Under the pieces are notes generated by a model that saw only the letters and a program-made list of their open reading frames with translations, searched no databases and was not told the DNA's origin. Shown in pieces: positions 1 through 7,698 of a DNA stretch of 25,695 bases. A program made the position numbers and the translations under genes. Where the stretch lies: the IMG/VR virus record IMGVR_UViG_3300032289_001878, positions 1 to 25,695 of that record; one strand, 5' to 3'. Position 1 is the first letter of the stretch, and each line of letters starts with the position of its first letter. This DNA comes from a virus.

Positions 1-749
1 GTGGTGAATGCGCCAGAGTTGCGGGTGGTGTCGCCAATAGCTGGCGGGGCGGCGAAGTTGCTGGTTAGAGCTATGGTGCCTGATGCGGTGGGCGGGGTTA
101 GTGTATAAATGGACGATCCTGCGCCTCGGGCGATTGTTGTGGTTCCGATGCCACCATAATTTTGCAAAACAAGCCCTGTAGAATTTAGCTCCACATCGCT
201 GGCAAAAATGCCCGTGGTGCTGCCGACTTTTAGCGTTCCAGAGACGCCAGTGCTTTCGCCGTTTATAATCACATTACCGACTAAGGTAGGATTGCTTGTT
301 AAAAGTCTTGCGTCATTACCTTCACAAGCCGTGCCTGCGGTCGTTCCGTATGAAACGGCCAGCGTGCGATCTGCGGTTAGGTCGCCGCCGCCCGTCAGGC
401 CCGTGCCTGCGCTGATTTGGCGGCTGGTCGCCACTTTACCGTCCAAAGAAGTTTGCAGGTTTGTGACTTCGCTAATCGGGTGGGTGTGCGAAGACGGCGG
501 GAATGTCGCGGGCTTGTCGGTCAGATCGTTCCATGACGAAACGCCGCCCCCGCCTCCGGTGGCCCACTCGGTATCGTAGTTTGTGCCGCTGACCTTGCGG
601 AGCACTTGTCCTGTGGTGCCGCCAATCGGGACGCCTTGGCCGTTGGTGCCGTTGCTGCCGGCTGCGCCCGCTGGTCCTTGCGGCCCTTGCAGCCCAGCGA
701 TCTCGATAGTTGTCGCTGTGCCTTGGATAATTTCGATCGCGTCGGCCAT
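1..749 (-). CDS. Tail fibre protein with collagen-like segment (partial, C-terminus beyond window)
   Basis: Reading the minus strand from the ATG at 749 gives an open frame of 249 codons to the window edge, with no stop, so the C-terminus is missing. After about 18 residues comes a run of seven Gly-X-Y triplets (GLQGPQGPAGAAG and onward, about 19-39), the collagen-like trimer seen in many phage fibres. Then follow GTTGQVLRKVSGTNYDTEW, SHTHPISEVTNLQTSLDGK and ISAGTGLTGGGDLTADRTL, three motifs very typical of tail-fibre shafts. It should trimerise and place a host-binding tip distally. The start overlaps the upstream stop as TAATG, implying translational coupling. The receptor-binding end is not visible. 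Confidence 0.9.
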   Translation of the reverse strand, partial: MADAIEIIQGTATTIEIAGLQGPQGPAGAAGSNGTNGQGVPIGGTTGQVLRKVSGTNYDTEWATGGGGGVSSWNDLTDKPATFPPSSHTHPISEVTNLQTSLDGKVATSRQISAGTGLTGGGDLTADRTLAVSYGTTAGTACEGNDARLLTSNPTLVGNVIINGESTGVSGTLKVGSTTGIFASDVELNSTGLVLQNYGGIGTTTIARGAGSSIYTLTPPTASGTIALTSNFAAPPAIGDTTRNSGAFT

Positions 750-1102
750 TACCGTGTCACCTCCGGGGAAACTGTGACCACGCCTTCGAGCAATCGAGTC
801 ACCAGCCCGCCGCTACTGACCATTTCCAAGTCGTAAACATAGCGACCAGCCGCAAGCGCGGCGGTTTCGGTGGCCGTGAGCGAAAGCGTAATGACGCCCG
901 CGTTGGTTAGGCTGATGCGGGAGTTGGCTGTCGTAAGTTCCAGCGAGGCGCTTGCCGCCAAGTAGCTTGTGCGAAGCTGCATCCGGGCGGTAAAGCCCGT
1001 CGTGTTAACGAACGTGGGCGTCGAGCCCGTTTTCCAGTTTACGACCTGGCTATAGGTCGCGCCCTGGGCAATTTCCAGATCGTGGCTGGCAACGGCGCTC
1101 AT
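749..1102 (-). CDS. Baseplate/tail-tip protein, BppU-N-like Ig-type domain
   Basis: 117 residues. I choose the ATG at 1102, which forms an ATGA overlap with the preceding gene, over the GTG at 1120; a GGAGG lies 11 nt upstream of it. The protein is one beta domain: a GATYSQVVNW strand, then GFTARMQLRTSYLAASASLE and AGRYVYDLEMVSSGG, the pattern of the N-terminal domain of baseplate upper proteins (BppU-N-like). In known phages such domains plug a fibre into the baseplate. Its place immediately before the collagen-like fibre fits a fibre-anchoring adaptor. Related domains occur in four other proteins of this cluster. The fold is inferred from motif pattern, not from a search. Confidence 0.75.
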   Translation of the reverse strand: MSAVASHDLEIAQGATYSQVVNWKTGSTPTFVNTTGFTARMQLRTSYLAASASLELTTANSRISLTNAGVITLSLTATETAALAAGRYVYDLEMVSSGGLVTRLLEGVVTVSPEVTR

Positions 1103-1281
1103 TTGTTTCTGTCCCTCCACGCCTTGCCCAACGCCAGCACGGCGATTGCCAAGCCGCAGCCGAGCGTGCCGAGGCGCATTCCCGTTTCCAAATGCGGAAG
1201 CAGCGAGACGATGACGCTACCGAGCGAGGACGCCACGGCCACCGCAGGGCGGGTCAAGAAATCTGAAAGCTCGTGGATCAT
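1099..1281 (-). CDS. Small two-helix membrane protein, holin candidate
   Basis: 60 residues joined to both neighbours by ATGA overlaps, which supports it being real despite its size. Two hydrophobic stretches (about residues 12-30 and 34-52) are separated by a short HLETG turn; the C-terminus is basic and charged (GKAWRDRNK). Size, two membrane passes and a charged tail fit a class II-like holin, which in many phages lies next to the fibre genes. No endolysin is visible in the window. It could instead be a membrane anchor unrelated to lysis. The ORF is well supported; the function is a guess. Confidence 0.65.
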   Translation of the reverse strand: MIHELSDFLTRPAVAVASSLGSVIVSLLPHLETGMRLGTLGCGLAIAVLALGKAWRDRNK

Positions 1282-1820
1282 TGCACCGCTTGCAAAATGC
1301 CGTTGCTAAAAACCAGCACGTTGGTATTTGTCAGGGCAACCGATCCGCTGAATGGGTGGTTCGTGTTGCTTGATCCCGACAGCGCCCGCATCAGTCTGAC
1401 GTTGCTGGTGTTGGTGAGGGCGCTTAGGCCGAGGCCGAGGTCAGCGCGGGTGTATGCTCTCGCAGATTCATGAGTAAACGACAATGTCGCCTCTGGTCCT
1501 GATAGCTGAAGGCCGCTGGCCTCAATTCCATAACCCACGGCTACTAAACCATCAAACTGAACAACATTCGTAACACCCAAACCAATCGCTGTGCAAAAAT
1601 TTGTCGCGCTAGTGTTGGTTAGCCATGTAGCTCCAAGACCGAGGTTGGTGCGAACTTGAGCGGCAACCGTGTTGGTCGAGAAGCGGAAAGCATTCGTCCA
1701 CACCACATTGGTCGCGGCGACGATCTGGCCGTTGGTAGAATTAAAGCCGAGCGATTTGATCGTCTGCCCGTAGCTGGTGGCGCAAAAGGTGGCGAGGAGG
1801 AGGGTGAGAATGGTTTTCAT
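1278..1820 (-). CDS. Secreted-looking tail-fibre-type protein with TNLGLG repeats
   Basis: 180 residues. The ATG at 1820 overlaps the preceding stop (ATGA) and reveals a clean signal peptide: MKTILTLLLATFCATSYGQ, with basic N-terminus, hydrophobic core and a small-residue cleavage region before QTIKS. No lipobox is evident, so signal peptidase I is the likely enzyme. The mature part is rich in Thr, Asn and Ser and contains two related segments, VRTNLGLGATWLTNTSATN and RADLGLGLSALTNTSNVRL, close to the 'ARANLGLG' repeats of phage side-tail fibres. A Sec signal on a fibre-like protein in a tail operon is odd, because virion proteins assemble in the cytoplasm. It may instead act at the host surface. 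Confidence 0.8.
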   Translation of the reverse strand: MKTILTLLLATFCATSYGQTIKSLGFNSTNGQIVAATNVVWTNAFRFSTNTVAAQVRTNLGLGATWLTNTSATNFCTAIGLGVTNVVQFDGLVAVGYGIEASGLQLSGPEATLSFTHESARAYTRADLGLGLSALTNTSNVRLMRALSGSSNTNHPFSGSVALTNTNVLVFSNGILQAVQ

Positions 1821-2365
1821 GTGACGGGTGAAGTGGTAACAATGCCGGCGGTGTCGACCGTCAAAGCAAACCATGTGCTGCCGTTAGGCGAAACTTGGAG
1901 AGTGCCGTCGCTGCCCAAGCGGGTGCGCGGGGTGGGCAAAAGGGCTAGGTCGCTGCCGTCGCCAATGGCAAAGAGCGTCGGCGACACGTTGAGCGTGAAG
2001 ACTTGGGACACGAGCACGCGGCTGGCCAAGACAAGTTGCAGTTGCGCTTCAAGCGTGACAGGACTGTTGCCGTCAACCAGCTCGGCCACGACAGGCCCGC
2101 GCAGCTCAAGGTGGCCATTCCACTCAAGGCTGGTTCCAAACTGGACGAAGGCCGTCTCTTGCACGACGGCCGGCCCGAGCGCGTCGCCGGGTCGCTTGGC
2201 GATAAATTGAAATTCGTTGGTTTGGGCGCCGTTAAATGCCGCGTCTGTTACGACAATTTTCACCGGGAGATCCGCGCCGAGTCGGCCCGAGATAGCAAGA
2301 TCCGCTGCTGGTGCGCCCGTGGTCAGGCTGACTTCAGAGGCTTTCGGGTCAAAATACAGAGTCAT
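1817..2365 (-). CDS. Tail-tip beta-sandwich protein, BppU-N-related
   Basis: 182 residues, all predicted beta, with no catalytic motif. The segment from about residue 75 (VQFGTSLEWNGHLELRG, VAELVDGNSPVTLEAQLQLV, RVLVSQVFTLNVSP) resembles the end of the domain shared by the two preceding genes, where ACVADIDW...LYSSRTFPVSLEL occupies the same place. The C-terminal third (TRLGSDGTLQVSPNGSTWFA) looks like a separate small beta module. The ATG at 2365 follows a 56-nt gap holding a TTTGACA motif 21 nt upstream. The protein is probably a structural link in the adsorption apparatus; the assignment rests on order and weak internal similarity. Confidence 0.75.
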   Translation of the reverse strand: MTLYFDPKASEVSLTTGAPAADLAISGRLGADLPVKIVVTDAAFNGAQTNEFQFIAKRPGDALGPAVVQETAFVQFGTSLEWNGHLELRGPVVAELVDGNSPVTLEAQLQLVLASRVLVSQVFTLNVSPTLFAIGDGSDLALLPTPRTRLGSDGTLQVSPNGSTWFALTVDTAGIVTTSPVT

Positions 2366-2386
2366 GGCAGCTTGCGAGAGGGGTCA

Positions 2387-2393
2387 TGTCAAA
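2387..2393 (-). promoter_or_regulatory. TTTGACA start-associated motif
   Basis: TTTGACA on the minus strand, 21 nt before the ATG at 2365, in a non-coding gap of 56 nt. Confidence 0.45.
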
Positions 2394-2421
2394 GTCACAC
2401 GTTCCAGACGGCAGCTACGGT

Positions 2422-3228
2422 TTAAGATCTCGCAGTGCGCTCAAAGAACCGCTGGAAATTTTCCGATTCGACGGAAAAGTCAGGCAATGCGGCGATGACA
2501 TTTTGGTTCCGCATATAAAGAAACCCTTCCCCTGTCGGCAGGGGCTTTGGAAGCGGCTGCGCATCCACAATCTGCCCGTCGCGCACATACAGTAGTCCTT
2601 CGCCCGCAGGCAACACCTCCGTTAGCCATTGATCGAACAATGCTCGTATCGCCCCCCCATCCAAGCTGGGAGGCGGCAGAGGAGGAGGCGGTTGCGGCGG
2701 CGATGGTGTCGTGGGGGTCGCTGGGGTTTGCGTGGACGTTGAGGGCGGCGAGGCAACCGGCGCCGCCGCCGATGATTGGCTGGATAGCCCGAACTCAACA
2801 ATGGTTGGCACCGTCTTGGATGAATACGCTTTGCCGCCGACAACCCAATCCACATCCATGACGCACGGCAGATCCTTTGCGTCTTGTTCCAACAGCTCGC
2901 GCGCCGCAGCTCCGAGACGGGCCACATTCGGGGCGACGAGAAAATAGGGATCAGCCTCATCGGTTTGCGCGACTGGCGATGCGATGGAAACAGAAGAAAT
3001 CAGCTCTAGATTGGCAGCGTCTCGCAGGCTCCAACGCAACTGGCTCGGCTGCGGATTAATAACGGTGTCGGTTCCGTCGAGAAAAAGAACTGCCAGCTTG
3101 AAGTTGTCGCCCGCGCGTAGGCGCAAGGCGCCATCCTCGAGTAAAGATCCCGAGACGCTTCCGAGTCGTTGACTGATTTGCAGATCAATCAAATCCCACC
3201 GCGCTCCGAGCCAAGTCGGTTGGGCCAT
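2422..3228 (-). CDS. Tail-tip protein: BppU-N-like domain, proline-rich hinge, tandem repeat
   Basis: 268 residues in three parts. Residues 1 to about 150 (WLGARWDLIDLQIS, EDGALRLRAGDNFKLAVLFL, PSQLRWSLRDAANLELIS, PCVMDVDWVVGGKAYSSKTV) match the C-terminal domain of the preceding gene's product segment by segment. A Ser/Thr/Pro hinge follows, ending in PPQPPPPLPPPS. The C-terminal part contains a tandem repeat: LPAGEGLLYVRDGQIVDAQP followed by LPTGEGFLYMRNQNVIAALP. The architecture suggests an anchored domain with a flexible arm carrying a small interaction module. The stop-to-start gap from the upstream gene is four nucleotides. Confidence 0.8.
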   Translation of the reverse strand: MAQPTWLGARWDLIDLQISQRLGSVSGSLLEDGALRLRAGDNFKLAVLFLDGTDTVINPQPSQLRWSLRDAANLELISSVSIASPVAQTDEADPYFLVAPNVARLGAAARELLEQDAKDLPCVMDVDWVVGGKAYSSKTVPTIVEFGLSSQSSAAAPVASPPSTSTQTPATPTTPSPPQPPPPLPPPSLDGGAIRALFDQWLTEVLPAGEGLLYVRDGQIVDAQPLPKPLPTGEGFLYMRNQNVIAALPDFSVESENFQRFFERTARS

Positions 3229-3232
3229 AGCG

Positions 3233-5020
3233 TCAGGGACGGGTCACGTCCAGTTCAAGTGACACTGGAAAAGTCCGCGAGGAATACAGCTTGCTGTCTT
3301 TGATCCAGTCGATATCGGCCACGCAAGCAAGCGGCTTGTTTTCTCCGTTGTCTTCGGCCCACTCAAGCGCAACCTCTCTTTCACGGTTGCCCGTCACGAC
3401 GGGCATGGAATAGTAGGTTTGCCCCTCGGTGGTCACGGCGGTGGGCGGTGTTGAGCTTTTCAGGATGATAAGATCATCGAGGTTGTCGGCCTTGCGGATG
3501 GTCAAGCGCAATTGGCTTGGCTCCATGGCAAACACGTCTCCGTTTTGATCCACGAAAAACACGGCAAAATTGACGGCGTCGCCGAGCTTCATTCTCAAAG
3601 CGCCGCCCTCAAACATGGTGGACTCTACTTGCCGCCCGCGCGCCAAAATCTGCAAGTCGGTCAGCTCCCATTGTGTGAGAAGCCACGGACTGCGGCGGGC
3701 AGCGGAGTTGCTGTCCACGGCCGTTGTGCCCTGCTTTACGTCAAAGCGGATAGTGGTCGGAACGCTGGCATCAAAGTCGGTGGCCTGCGCGCTGACGGAA
3801 GCAAAATAAACGCCAGACCGCGTGGGACTGCCGGCCACGTTGCCGGTGGTGTCGATGCTAACGCCCGGCGGAAGGCCCGTGGCGATCCATTTCGCGGGCG
3901 AAGGCACCGACTGAAACGCGATATTAACCTGGTCGCCCGTGGAAAGCGTCAGTCCATCCTTCGCGATGGCCGAATTGGTCGAGACGGTGGTGCGTGGCAG
4001 GCTGTCGAGAACTGTCAGGGTGGCCGTCGATGTTGAAGTGCTAGAGGTTCCCGATCGGGTGGCTGTCAGGTTGACGGTGAATCCGCCAGCGGTTGTTGGG
4101 GTTCCCGAAAGGAAGGCCCGATCTGGCCCAGCAGTGCCAAAGGTTGGCGGATCGTATTCGATGCCGAGGCCGCCCGGGTTGCCGCTCGTGATGGCCCATG
4201 TGGCGCGGTGCGTGGCCTTCAGCTCCAGCTTGATCGGCGAATTGCGAACTGCCCTGGCGGTGACACTTTCGGCGGCAAAAACCGCAACAGGCGCGGGGGC
4301 GGTGAAAAACAAAGTTTGCCGCAGCGCCGTTAGCCCGCCTGAATAATGGCGAATTGCAGACACCAGCGGGTTGCCGATCAACGAGCTGTTTATCTTGATC
4401 GGCGTGGTGACCGCCACAACGGCGCCACTCAAAACGTCGAGTTCCGCGCGATAGACCTCGCCCTGAAGTAGTGCTGCCGGCACTGCTGAAATTGTTTCCC
4501 CGCCCCTGACCAGTCGTTGAGCGGCCAAGGATTGGGCCAAAAATTGGCTCATTGTCCCGAGACGCGGATCTGCTGGCAGAAACGGAGATTGGCTCAAGAC
4601 TCCGCTCCAAGTCGGCAAGGTGATGTCGTTGCCTTCGACGGCCATGTTCGACGTGAAGGCGGCTGCGGCCACTCCATCAATGGTAAATGTCGTTGATGCC
4701 TCAGAGGACTCCTCGCCAGATGAAATCAGTTTGACCTTGATGGTCAGAGATTTAGCCGCCACTTCGGGCGCATCGTATCTGACCAAAAAACTCGAAGGCG
4801 CGGAGGTTGCCGCCCGTGGGTAATAAATGACCGAAGAACCAAACGTGACCACCACGCTGTGGGCGCCGGCTTCGGTGTTTGTCCAGTTCACGTTGCCAAA
4901 AACATCGAACCCTGTGCGCTCAGTGACGGCCACCCCGTCTGAGCCGCGCATGGTGACGGGCTCTTTCCAGACACGGTAAAGGCGCGTCAGGGTAATGTTG
5001 GAAGGTGCGGCCAGTGGCAT
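3233..5020 (-). CDS. Large Ig-like tail-tip protein with putative-Ig (He_PIG-type) repeats
   Basis: 595 residues, mostly beta. The N-terminal part has Ig-like strands (AGAHSVVVTFGSSVIYYPR). Around residues 265-330 and 370-420 are two modules of the He_PIG type: WAITSGNPGGLGIEYDPPTF...LSGTPTTAGGFTVNLTA and KWIATGLPPGVSIDTTGNVA...GSPTRSGVYFASVSA, the 'GLPPGL...GTPT..G.Y' pattern of surface and fibre proteins. The last 150 residues (WELTDLQI, GGALRMKLGDAVNFAVFFVD, PSQLRLTIRKADNL, SSRTFPVSLEL) are paralogous to the N-terminus of the next gene's product. Likely a structural and receptor-proximal component; no enzyme motif is visible. The start is four nt beyond the upstream stop. Confidence 0.85.
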   Translation of the reverse strand: MPLAAPSNITLTRLYRVWKEPVTMRGSDGVAVTERTGFDVFGNVNWTNTEAGAHSVVVTFGSSVIYYPRAATSAPSSFLVRYDAPEVAAKSLTIKVKLISSGEESSEASTTFTIDGVAAAAFTSNMAVEGNDITLPTWSGVLSQSPFLPADPRLGTMSQFLAQSLAAQRLVRGGETISAVPAALLQGEVYRAELDVLSGAVVAVTTPIKINSSLIGNPLVSAIRHYSGGLTALRQTLFFTAPAPVAVFAAESVTARAVRNSPIKLELKATHRATWAITSGNPGGLGIEYDPPTFGTAGPDRAFLSGTPTTAGGFTVNLTATRSGTSSTSTSTATLTVLDSLPRTTVSTNSAIAKDGLTLSTGDQVNIAFQSVPSPAKWIATGLPPGVSIDTTGNVAGSPTRSGVYFASVSAQATDFDASVPTTIRFDVKQGTTAVDSNSAARRSPWLLTQWELTDLQILARGRQVESTMFEGGALRMKLGDAVNFAVFFVDQNGDVFAMEPSQLRLTIRKADNLDDLIILKSSTPPTAVTTEGQTYYSMPVVTGNREREVALEWAEDNGENKPLACVADIDWIKDSKLYSSRTFPVSLELDVTRP

Positions 5021-5024
5021 GGCG

Positions 5025-7502
5025 TCAGGTAATGGCTGCGGTCATCAGGAACAGCTTGTCTGCGTCGCCCGTCTCTTCGCCCGCATCGAGCGGAAAGCGT
5101 TTGGCAATTTCTTCAGACGCTTCGTTTTCGGCTTTTCCCGCTTGAAGGAAAACTTGGCCGTTCGGCCGGCCCATCGTGTTCGTATAGTTCTCTAGGTCAA
5201 AGCGGGACAGCTCCGCGCGCAAAATGAATTGGGTGTTTTGCGGCGCCGTGGCCGAAGTTGTCTTTCCGTAAACTGTGCGGGTGGCCGAAAGCGTGCCGTC
5301 GTTAGCCCGTGCAACCGTCAGCTCAAACGGATGAACCACGGCCGCGCGCGTCAAACTGATACGTTGGTCAAAGAAGGGCTGCTCGATTCCACCCGACTCG
5401 TCCCAGGTAACGGCCTCGACGTTGATCGCCGTTCCAAAATTAGTCTCGCTCGACATGGTGCCTTTGCGAACGCGCAAGGTATAGACCCCGCGCAGCTCGG
5501 GGCGATCGGCCACCATGGCAAGCAACAGCGACCAAGCGATTTTCAGCGAGCGACCAGGCGCCAACATTTCTGGTGTGACCGCAAGCTCCCAAAGCGTGCG
5601 GTTCATTTCGGTGGGGTAGAACACGCTGCTTCCCGTGTTGCGACGATCGGCCAACCACCACTGGTATCCGTCCGACATGACAAATGGCGCATCGGCCGAG
5701 GTGATGAGGCGCGAGCGACGTGGGCTGGCGGCCGGCATGAAGATTTCCGTGGAGCCCAAGGAATAGACCGACCCGCTGGCCGTGTTGGCCTCGGGAAGTT
5801 CGGTGGCCGTGCCGAGGTTGAGAGTCGAAACACTGTAAAGGGCGCGCGGCAAAGGGGGCAAGGTGACGCGCTGTTTGACTCCTTCGCCGCGAACCCGCGC
5901 GGACGGGAAGACATCGGCTACGGGAGGAAGCGAAAGGGTTGACGAAAGCGTTCCCGCCGCAGTGGCCCCCGCGCCATTCAGGCCGACCAAAGTTTCCAGG
6001 GTGTCCACGCGCTGGGCAAGTGCTTCAAGTAGCGCCTCGAGTCCGACAATTTGCTGGATGGTGTGCGTGTGTGTTTGAAAGACAGCAGTCGGGCCAGCCG
6101 CCGTGAAAGTCGCGGCAAGGCTATTGGAGGCTACAGCGGTGCCAAAAGTGAGCGTGGCGGTGTTGGCCGTTGGAAAGGTGGCCGTGTAGGTGTTGTCAGC
6201 CAGGCGAAGATTCGTCCCGCCGTTTTCGCGCACGGTCAGGTGCAAGGCCGCCGTGCCGAGGTTGTGGGCGAAATTGTAGGTTGTCGAAGTGCCGTTGCCA
6301 AAAGCGGCCGTGTAGCTTTGCAAGCCGGTGATTATTTGGCTCGGGGTAAAAGGAACATAGTCCTTCGGGGAAGGCGATTGCAGCCAATTAGGATTCTGCG
6401 CGGTGCCGAGACTCGGAAAAAAGACGGCACGGCGAAGCGGAAGCGATGTCTGGATCTTGACCGTGCGATAGGCCGCAGACAAATCGGTGTCGCCTGTGGC
6501 CGAGTCATCTAGGACATCCAGCTCAACTTCGAGCGGCAGTCCCTCGATGTTTTCGACTGAGCGAAGCGCCGTCCACACTTCGGCGGTGTTGAAATCCAGT
6601 TCAATCGTCGGATCTCCGAGTGGCGACGAGGCCACAATCACCTCAAGAAGATCGAGGTTAATGCCGTTGAAGTTCTTCCCATCAAAAGTAATAAGCGCCT
6701 CGCCTGCGGTCGGGTTGGTCACGGTCACGCTGAGATCGGCGCCAATGGTGGCAAACATCGCGTTGAGTGCGTCTTGGATCTCTTCGGGGCCGTCTGCCGG
6801 GTCGAGCAGGCTGGTCTTGTAGGTGCCGTCGTAGCGCAGTTGGTATGTCCCGCGAAAGTCGGGCGGCAGCGATAGCTTTTGAATTTCAGCCGCTTTGTAA
6901 GTGTTCGAGGGGTCAGTGTAGCCGTCTTGGACGGCGCTCACGGTCGGCGCCTGCGGCAGCACTCGCTCAAAACTGTCGGTGTGCGTGAGTGGCGCCTGAA
7001 CCAGCCGCAGCTCGTTTAGCCATTCGCCGTCGATTTGGTAGGCAAAGACGCGACCAAAACTGACAGGGAAAAGGGTGTTGTTGACTACCGTGAGGGTCGC
7101 CTGCTCGCCGCTTGTGCGGCGAATGATCCACGAACCTCCGTCGGTTGTGACATCGAAGTCGCCAGTGCTGGCCGACAAAGCGTTGATCGCGGCTTTGATT
7201 TGCGCGGCTGTGGCGTTGAAAGTCAGGCCCGCCGTCGTGTTGGCCGATGTTGAGGACCCGCTGCCCAGCTTTATGGAAAACGTCCCGCGTTCGGGGCGGC
7301 GATCGACAAAGCCAACCGAAGCGCGCACGGCGCGAATCTTGGGGAAGACCTCTTCGGGAGATGCCCCGCCGATTTGCGCCAAAAAGCGCAGCGAAAGTCC
7401 AAGCGAATCGCCCGCGACAACGGCAGGAAAGCTAAAGCTGTCGCCGGTCAAGGTGGCCGAAAGCGTCCTGCGCGTGAGGTTGGCAAATAAGAGTTGGCGC
7501 AT
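5025..7502 (-). CDS. Large multidomain tail/fibre protein
   Basis: 825 residues. Residues 1-70 look like another BppU-N-type domain (GDSLGLSLRFL, IRAVRASVGFVDRRPERGTF). Two related beta modules follow at about 73-150 and 218-295 (GTFSIKLGSG...IKAAINALS...DFDVTT and GTYQLRYDG...IQDALNAMF...ADLSVTV), an internal duplication. Near 474-500 is THTHTIQQIVGLEALLEALA, a His-rich fibre motif leading into a heptad-like trimeric coiled coil. The C-terminal third (WELAVTPEMLAPGRSLKIAW, GVYTLRVRKG, FILRAELSRFDLENYT) looks like a beta-rich head domain. Probably the central adsorption protein of the tail tip. A TTTGACA motif lies 16 nt before the ATG. Confidence 0.85.
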   Translation of the reverse strand: MRQLLFANLTRRTLSATLTGDSFSFPAVVAGDSLGLSLRFLAQIGGASPEEVFPKIRAVRASVGFVDRRPERGTFSIKLGSGSSTSANTTAGLTFNATAAQIKAAINALSASTGDFDVTTDGGSWIIRRTSGEQATLTVVNNTLFPVSFGRVFAYQIDGEWLNELRLVQAPLTHTDSFERVLPQAPTVSAVQDGYTDPSNTYKAAEIQKLSLPPDFRGTYQLRYDGTYKTSLLDPADGPEEIQDALNAMFATIGADLSVTVTNPTAGEALITFDGKNFNGINLDLLEVIVASSPLGDPTIELDFNTAEVWTALRSVENIEGLPLEVELDVLDDSATGDTDLSAAYRTVKIQTSLPLRRAVFFPSLGTAQNPNWLQSPSPKDYVPFTPSQIITGLQSYTAAFGNGTSTTYNFAHNLGTAALHLTVRENGGTNLRLADNTYTATFPTANTATLTFGTAVASNSLAATFTAAGPTAVFQTHTHTIQQIVGLEALLEALAQRVDTLETLVGLNGAGATAAGTLSSTLSLPPVADVFPSARVRGEGVKQRVTLPPLPRALYSVSTLNLGTATELPEANTASGSVYSLGSTEIFMPAASPRRSRLITSADAPFVMSDGYQWWLADRRNTGSSVFYPTEMNRTLWELAVTPEMLAPGRSLKIAWSLLLAMVADRPELRGVYTLRVRKGTMSSETNFGTAINVEAVTWDESGGIEQPFFDQRISLTRAAVVHPFELTVARANDGTLSATRTVYGKTTSATAPQNTQFILRAELSRFDLENYTNTMGRPNGQVFLQAGKAENEASEEIAKRFPLDAGEETGDADKLFLMTAAIT

Positions 7503-7503
7503 T

Positions 7504-7695
7504 TTAAGGTGTGGGATTTGTCAAAGTGTCGGGCGGAAGATCGGAATACGACTCGATGCCAAAAAAAACAGGGTCAAACGCCACAACCTCGTAAGGAAAT
7601 ATTGGATTGAGCGGCAGCGGGGCGTCTTTCTTCTGCCGATCAGCTCGACGGGCTTGCAGCCGCTCTGTCTTGTTAAGTCCAAATTCGTCGGCCAT
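7504..7695 (-). CDS. Small uncharacterised protein
   Basis: 63 residues, fitted exactly between two well-supported genes: three nt after the upstream stop (7699) and one nt before the next ATG (7502). It has a charged, probably helical N-terminal half (LNKTERLQARRADRQKKDA) and a Pro/acidic C-terminal half. The ATG at 7695 has a GGAG 11 nt upstream, one of the few SD-like sequences here. I do not recognise the family. Position suggests a minor tail-tip or assembly factor. Confidence 0.7.
   Translation of the reverse strand: MADEFGLNKTERLQARRADRQKKDAPLPLNPIFPYEVVAFDPVFFGIESYSDLPPDTLTNPTP
7519..7525 (-). promoter_or_regulatory. TTTGACA start-associated motif
   Basis: TTTGACA on the minus strand, 16 nt before the ATG at 7502, inside the end of the small upstream gene (out of frame with Phe-Asp: it encodes part of Thr-Leu-Thr). 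Confidence 0.45.
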
Positions 7696-7698
7696 GGC

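Noticed and set aside
1278-1820. Lipoprotein signal in the fibre-like protein
   Set aside because: The Cys in LLLATFC is not in a good lipobox and sits inside the hydrophobic core; a signal peptidase I site fits better.
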